Source: Carboxylicivirga sp. M1479
GTDB lineage: Bacteria > Bacteroidota > Bacteroidia > Bacteroidales > Marinilabiliaceae
Reading direction: 5' to 3'
Length of the DNA: 48,802 bases
Assembly (NCBI RefSeq): GCF_007097485.1
Contig: NZ_VKDE01000034.1
Coordinates: forward strand, 1-48,802
Both the position numbers and the translations under genes were made by a program. Positions 8,395 through 16,147 of the stretch are shown piece after piece. Under the pieces are notes generated by a model. That model saw nothing but the letters and a program-made list of their open reading frames with translations, searched no databases and had not been told where the DNA came from. The first letter of the stretch is position 1; every line of letters starts with the position of its first letter.

Positions 8395-8751
8395 TCAATA
8401 AACAGGTGTTACACCAACTTCGTGCAACAATCCAATGGTTTTAAACATTGAATACTGACACTCAATCAATACTGTGTTATTTTCATTGGCGACCTCAATC
8501 ATTTCAGGAGTCACCCGTTTACCTCTGACAAATACGATACAGTTAATATCAGCCATTTCTGCCGTTCTAACCGTTTGAATATTTGTTAATCCAGTTATTA
8601 GCACAACTTGCTCCGAATCTAGAGTTAAGACATCACTCATTAAATCACTTGCAAACGCGTAATCAACTTCATGATCAATAAAACTATCACCACAAACTAT
8701 TTGTGCATCAAGAACCTCTGCAATCTTTCTTATTTTTATTGATGACGCCAT
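8395..8751 (-). CDS. DRTGG-domain protein 1
   Basis: A 118-residue DRTGG-like protein with the FASDLMSDVL segment (33-42), related to the protein at 6255-6590. No kinase motif is present. It is the first gene after a 250-bp non-coding gap and so probably the first gene of the downstream operon, followed 9 bp later by the RsbW-like gene. Its role is unknown; family knowledge suggests binding of an adenine nucleotide or another protein. Confidence 0.75.
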   Translation of the reverse strand: MASSIKIRKIAEVLDAQIVCGDSFIDHEVDYAFASDLMSDVLTLDSEQVVLITGLTNIQTVRTAEMADINCIVFVRGKRVTPEMIEVANENNTVLIECQYSMFKTIGLLHEVGVTPVY

Positions 8752-9001
8752 ATAATTATTCTTAGCTGGGTTTATTTAGCGAACTATTAAAGAAATATTT
8801 CCCGAATACAAAAGCAAACTAATACTAATATAACGAGAAAAAAAAGGTCAGATGTTGGTTTTCGTTAATACAGAAGCAGTCTAAATTAAAACGCAACAAA
8901 TCAATTAATAAGCCATTGATTGACTTTCAATTCAAAAGGATTTTTCAACATCAGGCTTGCAATTTATAACAAAGCCCCAATACATGATTTAGATCATGTA
9001 A
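8752..9001 (-). promoter_or_regulatory. non-coding gap within the signalling block, probable promoter region
   Basis: These 250 bp contain no open frame of note. They separate the SpoIIE gene from the DRTGG 1 gene on the same strand. No perfect TAnnTTTG box is seen; the nearest matches on the minus strand are TTAGTTTG and TCCTTTTG. A short inverted repeat, ATTGA-CTT-TCAAT, lies at 8919-8931. The length and position suggest that the downstream genes can be transcribed separately from the upstream set. Confidence 0.4.
8981..9000 (-). other. perfect 20-bp palindrome after the SpoIIE gene
   Basis: TACATGAT (8981-8988) and ATCATGTA (8993-9000) are exact inverted repeats around TTAG, one base after the stop of the phosphatase gene. 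The minus-strand RNA would form an 8-bp hairpin, but no T-run follows, so a classical terminator is doubtful. It could instead be an RNA processing site or an operator. Confidence 0.5.
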
Positions 9002-10192
9002 TTACATGTATTCAATGCTTACGTCTTTGAGGAATTTCTCTTCGAGCAAACGCACAACTCGCTTAACAACTGTACGACGTATCTCTAATTCAACAGGTAA
9101 ATTAGGGTCTTGATGCGCCACATTAATTCTTGTTCCATTAAGAATATGTATTCGATCACTCTCAAATAGTTTTTTTATAATTTGTTCGGCTGGCCCTTTA
9201 CCTAGCTTGCTATCATTATTGTACGATTCGAGTAAACGTGCCACCTTACCTAAGGTTAAAATACCTTCTGTCACTAAACTTATCCCTTCCATAAACGAAA
9301 CAGGTGGCAATTCCGAATCTTCAGAATCAATACCAGCATCAAACTTTAGTGCTAGCTCTCTTGCCACAACTTCAGCGGTTGTCCCACCAGCAATTATTTT
9401 CTGCCCCTTAAATTGCTTTACTTTTAAAGAGAACGTAAAATCATTATGCTCGTCAAAAGGAGGCCCGGTTACTAGTAGTAATTTACGTGGCTCACGGTAA
9501 TAAATCACGCCACATGAGGTGTCATCTTTTGGTTCATCGCCATCGTGTAACTTAGCCATATTTATTACTTTTTGCGCCAATTTCCCTGATGAAGCAAAAG
9601 GAGTGTATTTTACAATTTTCCTAACATAAGATCCTAAATCATCACGGCCCCAACCAAAGGGGAAAGCCCGCGAACCCATGCCTGATTGCACAATGCCATC
9701 AGACCAAAAGAAAATGCGATCCTCCAGGCGAGCCTTGAACTTACATATACGTAATTTTTTGCCCTTGTTTTTATCACTTTTAAGGATCAAATCTTCCCAG
9801 CCAGGATCAAATTCTGATTGCCCTCGCATAACCAAGCACAATGGATTATCGTATTCAACAATGGTGGTCGTTCCATCATCTTCAATGTCAATTATGGTGA
9901 ATGTACTGTAACTTACTTTTCTAACACTGCAAACAGGTAGTGTATTCATTATTATCTCAGCCGAGCGAGCAACCTCACGGTGTTCAATTGTAAAATTCAT
10001 TGCCATAGAAGCAGTTAACGTTGCCAATACATTAGCTTTAACACCACTTCCCATTCCATCAGAAAGCACAGCAATAATCCTCCCTTCCTCTTTAATCCTA
10101 TGAGAAAGAAATACATCGCCACAAATCATTTCTCCTACATGATTAAATTGGCGACACTCAACATCAATAAAAAAGTTATTTTCCAATTCCAT
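9002..10192 (-). CDS. SpoIIE-family PP2C-type phosphatase of the hydrogenase cluster
   Basis: A 396-residue protein. Residues 1 to about 232 form a PP2C/SpoIIE domain, with metal-binding motifs SDGMGSG (about 46-52), FFWSDGIVQSG and DDTSCG. The remaining 160 residues (LLLVTGPPFDEHND, then a GGTTAEVVA segment) form a domain I cannot name. Such phosphatases dephosphorylate serine/threonine on STAS or other partner proteins. The start codon lies 17 bp inside the end of the hydS gene, so the two are tightly coupled. HydS probably controls or forms a complex with this phosphatase, which suits the lack of any kinase domain in HydS. Confidence 0.88.
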   Translation of the reverse strand: MELENNFFIDVECRQFNHVGEMICGDVFLSHRIKEEGRIIAVLSDGMGSGVKANVLATLTASMAMNFTIEHREVARSAEIIMNTLPVCSVRKVSYSTFTIIDIEDDGTTTIVEYDNPLCLVMRGQSEFDPGWEDLILKSDKNKGKKLRICKFKARLEDRIFFWSDGIVQSGMGSRAFPFGWGRDDLGSYVRKIVKYTPFASSGKLAQKVINMAKLHDGDEPKDDTSCGVIYYREPRKLLLVTGPPFDEHNDFTFSLKVKQFKGQKIIAGGTTAEVVARELALKFDAGIDSEDSELPPVSFMEGISLVTEGILTLGKVARLLESYNNDSKLGKGPAEQIIKKLFESDRIHILNGTRINVAHQDPNLPVELEIRRTVVKRVVRLLEEKFLKDVSIEYM

Positions 10193-12035
10193 TGGCTTCT
10201 CCTAATTGCTGAGCTTCAATAATACTATTGAGTGTTTTCTCTGTTTTTGAGGCACTCTCACCCAATAAGAAAGCTATTTGCTGAACAGTTTCCAGGTTTT
10301 CCTTGATAACATCACGTGCCCGCTTTATAACCTCTTCTTTTCGTACTTCAGGCGTTATTAAATCGCGAATAATACCACCAACGACTTCATTACTTTTTAT
10401 GGTAAATACCGATACATTAAAAATAGAATCGGCATAATCAACATCCCTGTCTAATACATCCTGCCCCGATTGCAAAACTGTTGAAAACACTTTATGAAAA
10501 TCAACCAAACTCTTCAGTTCAGCCCCTTTTAATCCTGGAACTACTTCGGCTATCTCACGCGCATCATCACCAAGCATTTCAATAAAACGCTGATTAGCTT
10601 CCAATACATTTAATCGCTTATCAACTATTACAACACCAGCTCTTAACTTATTTAACATGGCTGTTGTAGTTTTAGATGCCTCTATTGCTAATGCTTCTTC
10701 AACTCTTGCCTTTTCTTCACTTTTAACAAGTGCTTCCTGAGTTTTTTTATACTTTTCGTTGGATGCATTAACCTTACTTACATATGAACGTAACTTTTTA
10801 ATTGAATAAGTATAGCACTGTTCATAATCAGTTAAGCCCTGTAAGTGTGCTACAGCGAACTCTTCGCACGACGGATAACCACATGCTCCACATCCAAGCT
10901 GATCTTCACATTTTGACTTACCCATATCGGCCAATACAACATCTACTTCTGCTTTGGTAGGCACGGGCAAACGTAAATTTTTTGCCTTAAAACTTCGTGA
11001 TAAGTCCAAACTTTTGAACTCAACAATATCTAAGCGCCATTGATAGGCATCAATCGCTTTCATTCGCTTATTAACATACTTAATAACCTGCGATCGCCTG
11101 GTAAACTTCTTTCCACCTTGCGACATTCCAGGACCCTGAATACAGCCTTTGCAGTAAAACAAATCGAGATGTTGACTTAGTTGATTTTCAGATTTGAACT
11201 CTTTAATCGATTGTAAAAAATTAGTTCGCCCTTCGGTTATAAGAATGTCCCCTTCGAGCAATCCTTGATTAATATCAACTGATTGAAATAATCCGTGTGA
11301 AATTGGGAATAATCCACCCTTTCGACCTAATGGTGGGTCAAATTCGCTAAATTCAACGGTATTTTCAGTTATACTTCTCTTGGCGAACAGCTTACGTAAC
11401 TCCACAAATGTGAGCACTCCATCAACATGACCATCGGTATGATAAAACTGTTTAACTTCATCTTTAGCGGCCGTACACGCGGTTAAGTAAACAACCTTTA
11501 CATCTTCCCCATAGCGTTTATGAATCACTTTAGACATTGCAATATAAGGCGGAACAATTGGGGCTAAATTATCAACTAATTCAGGCTCCTGCCGTTCGAT
11601 ATAACTGGTAACAGGCGGGCATTTGGTTGTTATAAAATGCTTCCCCTGAAAGTTTTCAACTAAATCTTTATACTTGTATGCAATCAGATCAACAGCAAAC
11701 GACATTTCAGTAACAATGTCAAAGCCAACTTCTCGTATCATAGCGACAAACTTTCGATAGTCAGCTACATCGGTAAATTCACCCGAAATTGCAGGATCAC
11801 AAATAGCAGCAACCTTGCTATTCGTACTTACCAAATCCTCAACATTCTCAATGTCACTCCGATAATTAATTGCTCCTTGCGCACACATGGTAACACACTG
11901 TCCGCAACCAATGCATCTATCGGCTATTATTTGCGCATGCTTATCGGCAATTTTAATTGCCTTTGCCGGACATACGCGCACACACGTAAAACTTAAATTA
12001 CACTTATCTTTATCACTAACAATCAGTTGCCCCAT
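10176..12035 (-). CDS. hydS: sensory [FeFe]-hydrogenase with PAS domain (HydS, group C-like)
   Basis: A 619-residue protein. It has two N-terminal [4Fe-4S] clusters, with the second CIGCGQC site starting at C41, then an H-cluster domain (about 70-335). The H-cluster motifs are divergent: TTKCPP with C139 in place of TSCCPGW, TACTAAK with C187, and CKGCIQGPG with C295 and C298 only two residues apart. A C-terminal [4Fe-4S] domain follows (C376/C382/C385/C390/C407 region), then a probable coiled coil (about 410-460), a PAS domain (about 462-575) and a helical tail. There is no histidine kinase or methyl-accepting output domain. Group C relatives are thought to sense H2 or redox state. It begins 8 bp after the small ferredoxin gene and overlaps the phosphatase gene. 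Confidence 0.88.
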   Translation of the reverse strand: MGQLIVSDKDKCNLSFTCVRVCPAKAIKIADKHAQIIADRCIGCGQCVTMCAQGAINYRSDIENVEDLVSTNSKVAAICDPAISGEFTDVADYRKFVAMIREVGFDIVTEMSFAVDLIAYKYKDLVENFQGKHFITTKCPPVTSYIERQEPELVDNLAPIVPPYIAMSKVIHKRYGEDVKVVYLTACTAAKDEVKQFYHTDGHVDGVLTFVELRKLFAKRSITENTVEFSEFDPPLGRKGGLFPISHGLFQSVDINQGLLEGDILITEGRTNFLQSIKEFKSENQLSQHLDLFYCKGCIQGPGMSQGGKKFTRRSQVIKYVNKRMKAIDAYQWRLDIVEFKSLDLSRSFKAKNLRLPVPTKAEVDVVLADMGKSKCEDQLGCGACGYPSCEEFAVAHLQGLTDYEQCYTYSIKKLRSYVSKVNASNEKYKKTQEALVKSEEKARVEEALAIEASKTTTAMLNKLRAGVVIVDKRLNVLEANQRFIEMLGDDAREIAEVVPGLKGAELKSLVDFHKVFSTVLQSGQDVLDRDVDYADSIFNVSVFTIKSNEVVGGIIRDLITPEVRKEEVIKRARDVIKENLETVQQIAFLLGESASKTEKTLNSIIEAQQLGEANGIGK

Positions 12036-12043
12036 TTTAAAAC

Positions 12044-12304
12044 TTACTTCTCCTGTTCAACTTCAAAGTAATCATTTAATACTTCATATACATTATCCAC
12101 AGTAACTTTCGAAAAAGTTTGATCATCGATCTGTAATACAGGCCCATTTTCACACTTTCCCCCACATAAATCACCATGAAAAAAAACTTCTGCTGCTAAA
12201 TCATGCTCGTTTAAAAATTCTTTCACAATTTCTAAAACATCCTTATTTCCTCTTGAAAAACAAGAACTTCCAAGGCATATTACTATCTCATGCTTTGTTT
12301 CCAT
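12044..12304 (-). CDS. small thioredoxin-like [2Fe-2S] ferredoxin
   Basis: An 86-residue protein equal to the C-terminal half of NuoE, a stand-alone thioredoxin-like ferredoxin. All four ligands are present: C10 and C15 (C-x4-C), C47 and C51 (C-x3-C). It resembles the N-terminal domain that the set 2 NuoF-like subunit lacks, so it may replace that domain as a separate subunit; alternatively it hands electrons to HydS, whose gene starts 8 bp downstream. A terminator-like hairpin separates it from hydA2, placing it at the head of the sensory transcription unit. Confidence 0.85.
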   Translation of the reverse strand: METKHEIVICLGSSCFSRGNKDVLEIVKEFLNEHDLAAEVFFHGDLCGGKCENGPVLQIDDQTFSKVTVDNVYEVLNDYFEVEQEK

Positions 12305-12341
12305 AATTAACTAACTCGAAATTATTGGTCAAAGTAGTAAA

Positions 12342-12367
12342 AAGAAACCGACAGTTGCCGGTTTCTT
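12342..12367 (-). terminator. terminator-like hairpin after hydA2
   Basis: AAGAAACCG (12342-12350) pairs with CGGTTTCTT (12359-12367). On the minus strand the stem is followed by TTTTACTAC. It lies 11 bp past the hydA2 stop and before the small ferredoxin gene, so it may separate or attenuate transcription between set 2 and the sensory genes. Confidence 0.7.
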
Positions 12368-12377
12368 ATCAATAAAA

Positions 12378-14168
12378 TTAATAGCGATTTCGTTCGGTAT
12401 AGTGCGTATGTAGTAACTTGTGCGATACCTCACCTAAAGGCTCTTTCAAGAACTCTTCGTAAAGATGAATCACTTCTGGGTTTTCATGTGATTTTCTGAT
12501 TGGCTTTAATTCATCCTCATGGTAGATTGCTTCGCTACGTTTTTTACGAATAGCCGGCGATGTAGGGATAGGTTGCCCACCTCCTCCCAAGCATCCACCA
12601 GGACAGGCCATTATTTCAATAAAGTGATAATTGGCTTTACCATCCCGAACGGCCTCCATTACTTTTTTTGCATTGGACAGGCCATGTGCAACACATGTTT
12701 TAAGCTCCACTCCTTCCAAAAAGTCCCATTCTGGTAAAACATTTTCAATTTTAATGGTAGCTTCCCGAATATAATCCATACCTCTAACAGGGGTAATATT
12801 CAATCCTTCAAATGGTACCTCTCGACCTGTAACAACCTCATAGGCGGTTCGTAATGCAGCTTCCATAACACCACCCGTTGCACCAAAAATAACAGCGGCA
12901 CCGCTGGATTCTCCCATTATGCTATCGTATTCATCATCGGGTAATGAGGCAAAATCAATTCCTGCTTGTTTAATCATCAAAGCCAGCTCACGAGTCGTTA
13001 GCACATAATCAACATCCTTAAATCCACTACTGCGCATTTCAGGTCTATCCGCTTCGTACTTCTTGGCTGTACAAGGCATAATGGAAATACTTACCATGTT
13101 TTCAGGATCAACTTTCAACTTATTGGCGTAAAATGTTTTGGCTAAGGCACCAAACATCTGCTGAGGAGATTTGGCAGTTGAAACATTTGGCAGATACTCA
13201 GGAAATGCATGCTCAATAAACTTAACCCAGCCTGGAGAACACGAGGTTGTTAATGGTAAACGCACAGTTGTATCTTTGTCTTTCACCACTTTTTTTAAGC
13301 GATGTAACAACTCATTACCTTCTTCAATAATGGTTAAATCAGCTGTAAAATCGGTATCCAAAACTGAACTAAACCCCAAGCGTCTTAAAGCTGAAACCAT
13401 TTTACCTGTAACAATTTCTCCCACAGGCATACCCAAAGCTTCACCCAAAGCTATTCGCACAGCAGGCGCCGTTTGAACTACTGTGTGCTTCGTTTCTGAG
13501 TTAAGTGCCGTCCAAACTTCATCGAGGTATGTTTTTTCAGTTAATGCTCCAGTTGGGCATCGATTAACACATTGCCCGCAATTGGTACATACAACTTCAA
13601 ACATAGGTTTATCAAAAAATGACGAAACCTTCATGCTTTCTCCTTTATGAGCTACGGTTAGGGCACTAATACTTTGTAATTGGTCGCAAGTACGCACACA
13701 TCGTTGGCACCGAATGCATTTGCTATCATCTTTAATAATTGATGGAGAAAAGTTATCTATTGTGTAGCCTTTATGAGCGACTAAATCAATAAAACCATTC
13801 TCTCCTACAATATATTCAGAAGACAACTCCTGCAACTCACATTTACCATTTTTATAACATCGTGTGCAATCAGCTCGATGTTCACTTACCAAAAGCTCAA
13901 CAATTTGTTTACGGGCATTACGCACTTTCATGCTGTTTGTATGAATTTCCATGCCTTCTGAAACAGGCATAGCACAGGCTGGCAATAAACGATCACTGCC
14001 TGTTTGTTCAACTACGCAAATGCGACAATTGCCTGCCACGCATAAATCTTCGTGATAACATAAAGTAGGAATCCGAACATTAATTTTTTCTGCCGCTTCA
14101 AGAATGGTTGATCCATTTTTAATACTAACAGCTATATTATCTATTTTAAGATTAACCTTATCTGACAT
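12378..14168 (-). CDS. hydA: [FeFe]-hydrogenase catalytic subunit 2 (group A, trimeric/NAD-linked)
   Basis: A 596-residue paralogue of HydA1 with the same M3-type order: [2Fe-2S] domain (C37, C48, C51, C65), His-Cys [4Fe-4S] site (H97, C101, C104, C110), two [4Fe-4S] clusters, H-cluster domain and small-subunit-like tail. Motif 2 (MPCTAKK) and motif 3 (MACPGGC) are canonical. Motif 1 reads TSCSPGW: the second cysteine, which by Clostridium pasteurianum numbering ligates the H-cluster cubane, is Ser (codon TCT on the coding strand). I have seen this TSCSP form in other NAD-linked hydrogenases as far as I recall, but cannot confirm it here. It follows the NuoF-like gene by 16 bp and ends at a hairpin. 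It should form a trimer with the products at 14185-15411 and 15614-16093. Confidence 0.95.
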   Translation of the reverse strand: MSDKVNLKIDNIAVSIKNGSTILEAAEKINVRIPTLCYHEDLCVAGNCRICVVEQTGSDRLLPACAMPVSEGMEIHTNSMKVRNARKQIVELLVSEHRADCTRCYKNGKCELQELSSEYIVGENGFIDLVAHKGYTIDNFSPSIIKDDSKCIRCQRCVRTCDQLQSISALTVAHKGESMKVSSFFDKPMFEVVCTNCGQCVNRCPTGALTEKTYLDEVWTALNSETKHTVVQTAPAVRIALGEALGMPVGEIVTGKMVSALRRLGFSSVLDTDFTADLTIIEEGNELLHRLKKVVKDKDTTVRLPLTTSCSPGWVKFIEHAFPEYLPNVSTAKSPQQMFGALAKTFYANKLKVDPENMVSISIMPCTAKKYEADRPEMRSSGFKDVDYVLTTRELALMIKQAGIDFASLPDDEYDSIMGESSGAAVIFGATGGVMEAALRTAYEVVTGREVPFEGLNITPVRGMDYIREATIKIENVLPEWDFLEGVELKTCVAHGLSNAKKVMEAVRDGKANYHFIEIMACPGGCLGGGGQPIPTSPAIRKKRSEAIYHEDELKPIRKSHENPEVIHLYEEFLKEPLGEVSHKLLHTHYTERNRY

Positions 14169-14184
14169 AATCTGATTTTTGAAA

Positions 14185-15411
14185 TTAATAAATCATTTCT
14201 TCTTTGAAATTTTCAACAATAGAAGAAAAAGAGTTAGCAACAGATTGGCCCAAACCACACTTAGACGTTACGCGCATAGCTTCGGCCAGCACCAATAATT
14301 TATCAAGATAGGATGATGGCTGCTCGCCTTTTTTAACTGCCTGAATACCTAATAATAGCTGCTGGGTACCTACTCGACAAGGTGTGCATTGACCACACGA
14401 TTCTTCTACGAAAAAATCGAGATAATTATGCAATACATTGTACATTGAGCGAGATGAGTTAAAGATCATCATGGAACCGCCAGTTGGAAGCGAAGTTCCA
14501 CGAAGTTTACCCTGATATCCAATAACTGTTTTTACAAATTTCTTACGAGGAACGCAAAAGCCAGAAGCTCCACCCACCTGCACGGCTTTGGAATCTCCAT
14601 CTCCAAAATCATCAACAAATTTTTGCAAGGACATTCCAAACTCAAGCTCATAAATTCCAGGATTAGGTGTATCTCCAGATACCGAAAATACTTTTGAGCC
14701 ACGTGAATCCTGAATTCCTAAATCCTTGAATTTATCGGCTCCATATTTAAGTATAGAATAAGTATGTGCTAATGTTTCAACATTGTTTATAACGGTTGGC
14801 TCACCCATGTAACCAAAATCCGTTGGAAATGGAGGTTTATTACGAGGTTCTCCCCTTTTTCCTTCCATACTTTCGAACAAAGCACTTTCCTCTCCACAGA
14901 TGTAAGCACCACTTCCCATAAAAATATCAACTTTAAAATTGATATTTAAAACCTCTAATAATTTGTGAAATTCATCAATAACAGATAATAGCTGTGGCTT
15001 TAAAAATTTATATTCGCTACGCAGATATATAAACCCTTTTGTAGAACCAATAATATTAGCACATACTGCCATGCCTGTTAATACCTTATGTGGCACACTG
15101 GATAAAATCTCACGATCTTTAAAAGTACCAGGCTCCCCTTCATCAGCATTGCAAATAACATACTTCTGCTCAGCTTGTGCTTCGGCGGCTAATTTCCATT
15201 TTAATCCAGTTGGAAAGCCTGCGCCGCCTCTTCCTTTCAAACCTGAACTTATCAAATCGTTTATCACTTCATCGTGACTTCGATCTAAGGTCTTCCTTAA
15301 TATAGCTTCGGTATCGTGTTCATTTTTAAAAATGAGATCAAGACGTTGTAAATTCTTTTTCATCAGTATATTTTTATCGTTCTTTTGACAGATAGAGCTT
15401 TCTACAAGCAT
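14185..15411 (-). CDS. hydB: NuoF-like flavoprotein subunit, short form (set 2)
   Basis: A 408-residue diaphorase subunit containing only the NADH/FMN core and its [4Fe-4S] site. GRGGAGFPTGLKW lies at about 60-72, NADEGEPGTF near 88-97, and the cluster motif ESCGQCTPC plus SKCGLG near the C-terminus. It has neither the N-terminal thioredoxin-like domain nor the C-terminal two-cluster ferredoxin domain of the set 1 protein, and so is close to NuoF in size. The start is uncertain: the first ATG is at 15409-15411, but the ATG at 15361-15363 (MKKNLQRLDLIF) begins where family homology starts. It lies 202 bp after the NuoE-like gene and 16 bp before hydA2. Confidence 0.92.
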   Translation of the reverse strand: MLVESSICQKNDKNILMKKNLQRLDLIFKNEHDTEAILRKTLDRSHDEVINDLISSGLKGRGGAGFPTGLKWKLAAEAQAEQKYVICNADEGEPGTFKDREILSSVPHKVLTGMAVCANIIGSTKGFIYLRSEYKFLKPQLLSVIDEFHKLLEVLNINFKVDIFMGSGAYICGEESALFESMEGKRGEPRNKPPFPTDFGYMGEPTVINNVETLAHTYSILKYGADKFKDLGIQDSRGSKVFSVSGDTPNPGIYELEFGMSLQKFVDDFGDGDSKAVQVGGASGFCVPRKKFVKTVIGYQGKLRGTSLPTGGSMMIFNSSRSMYNVLHNYLDFFVEESCGQCTPCRVGTQQLLLGIQAVKKGEQPSSYLDKLLVLAEAMRVTSKCGLGQSVANSFSSIVENFKEEMIY

Positions 15412-15518
15412 TTTTGGATTCGCATTTTACCAAACACTATAGCGATAAGCAGTTAACAAATATGCTCCATCAGTCAATAATTATACTTTAATTTTCTTTG
15501 ATTCCTTGAGAATAATTG

Positions 15519-15557
15519 GAAACACTATCATGCAAGACACATGAGGCTAAGTGTTTC
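15519..15557 (-). other. structured RNA candidate between the NuoE-like and NuoF-like genes
   Basis: GAAACACT (15519-15526) pairs with AGTGTTTC (15550-15557). Inside it, TCATG (15528-15532) pairs with CATGA, giving a two-tier hairpin. It sits in an unusually long 202-bp gap within an otherwise tight operon and has no T-run. An RNA processing site or a post-transcriptional control element is possible. Confidence 0.4.
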
Positions 15558-15613
15558 TATATGGAAATCAAGAATTTGTCTAATTGCAAATTGAAACCAT
15601 TCTGCAAAAGCAA

Positions 15614-16093
15614 TTAGTTAGCACTAATCTCTTGTTGTTTGTATTTCATTATTATCGAACGCACTTTTTCGGGGGTCAGTTCTGTATAGGGTTCATCGTT
15701 TATGAGCATGGCTGGTCCTTTATGGCATTGACCTAAACAGTTTGTTTCTAAAAGGGTAAACTTGCCATCGTGTGTTGTTTCTCCAAGTTTTACTTTTAAA
15801 ACTGTTTCAAGCTCCTGAATGACCTGATTTTTGCCATGCATCATACAAGTTATCGTCTTGCAAACGCGGATAACGTATTTTCCAAGTGGTTTTGTGTGTA
15901 GAAACGAATAGAAAGTCGCTGTTCCATACACTTGAGCTGCAGATATATCAAGCTCGCGTGCAACTTCCACCATTGCATCTTCAGAAATGTGCTGTTGTTG
16001 ATGAACAATTCCTTGAAGAATAGGTAAAAGGCTCTCCATTGTCCGACCATGTTGATCGGCCAATCCTTTTACCAATAGTTTTACTTCTGTCAT
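15614..16093 (-). CDS. hydC: NuoE-like [2Fe-2S] subunit of [FeFe]-hydrogenase set 2
   Basis: A 159-residue NuoE-family protein with an N-terminal helical region and a thioredoxin-like domain binding one [2Fe-2S] cluster through C78, C83, C119 and C123 (CKTITC and CLGQC). It pairs with the short NuoF-like subunit and HydA2. It is the first gene of the set 2 operon, read away from the divergent gene at 16356. The upstream 262 bp hold an inverted repeat that may be an operator. It is only moderately similar to the set 1 NuoE-like protein, so the two sets are not a recent duplication. Confidence 0.92.
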   Translation of the reverse strand: MTEVKLLVKGLADQHGRTMESLLPILQGIVHQQQHISEDAMVEVARELDISAAQVYGTATFYSFLHTKPLGKYVIRVCKTITCMMHGKNQVIQELETVLKVKLGETTHDGKFTLLETNCLGQCHKGPAMLINDEPYTELTPEKVRSIIMKYKQQEISAN

Positions 16094-16147
16094 AATTGTT
16101 GATTTAAGGGATTATAAAACTTGGTATAAAGAATTATTTCTTTAAAA

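Noticed and set aside
326-16093. respiratory complex I fragment (nuoE/nuoF)
   Set aside because: The NuoE- and NuoF-like genes are each linked to a HydA gene, and no membrane Nuo subunit is present, so they belong to soluble hydrogenases.
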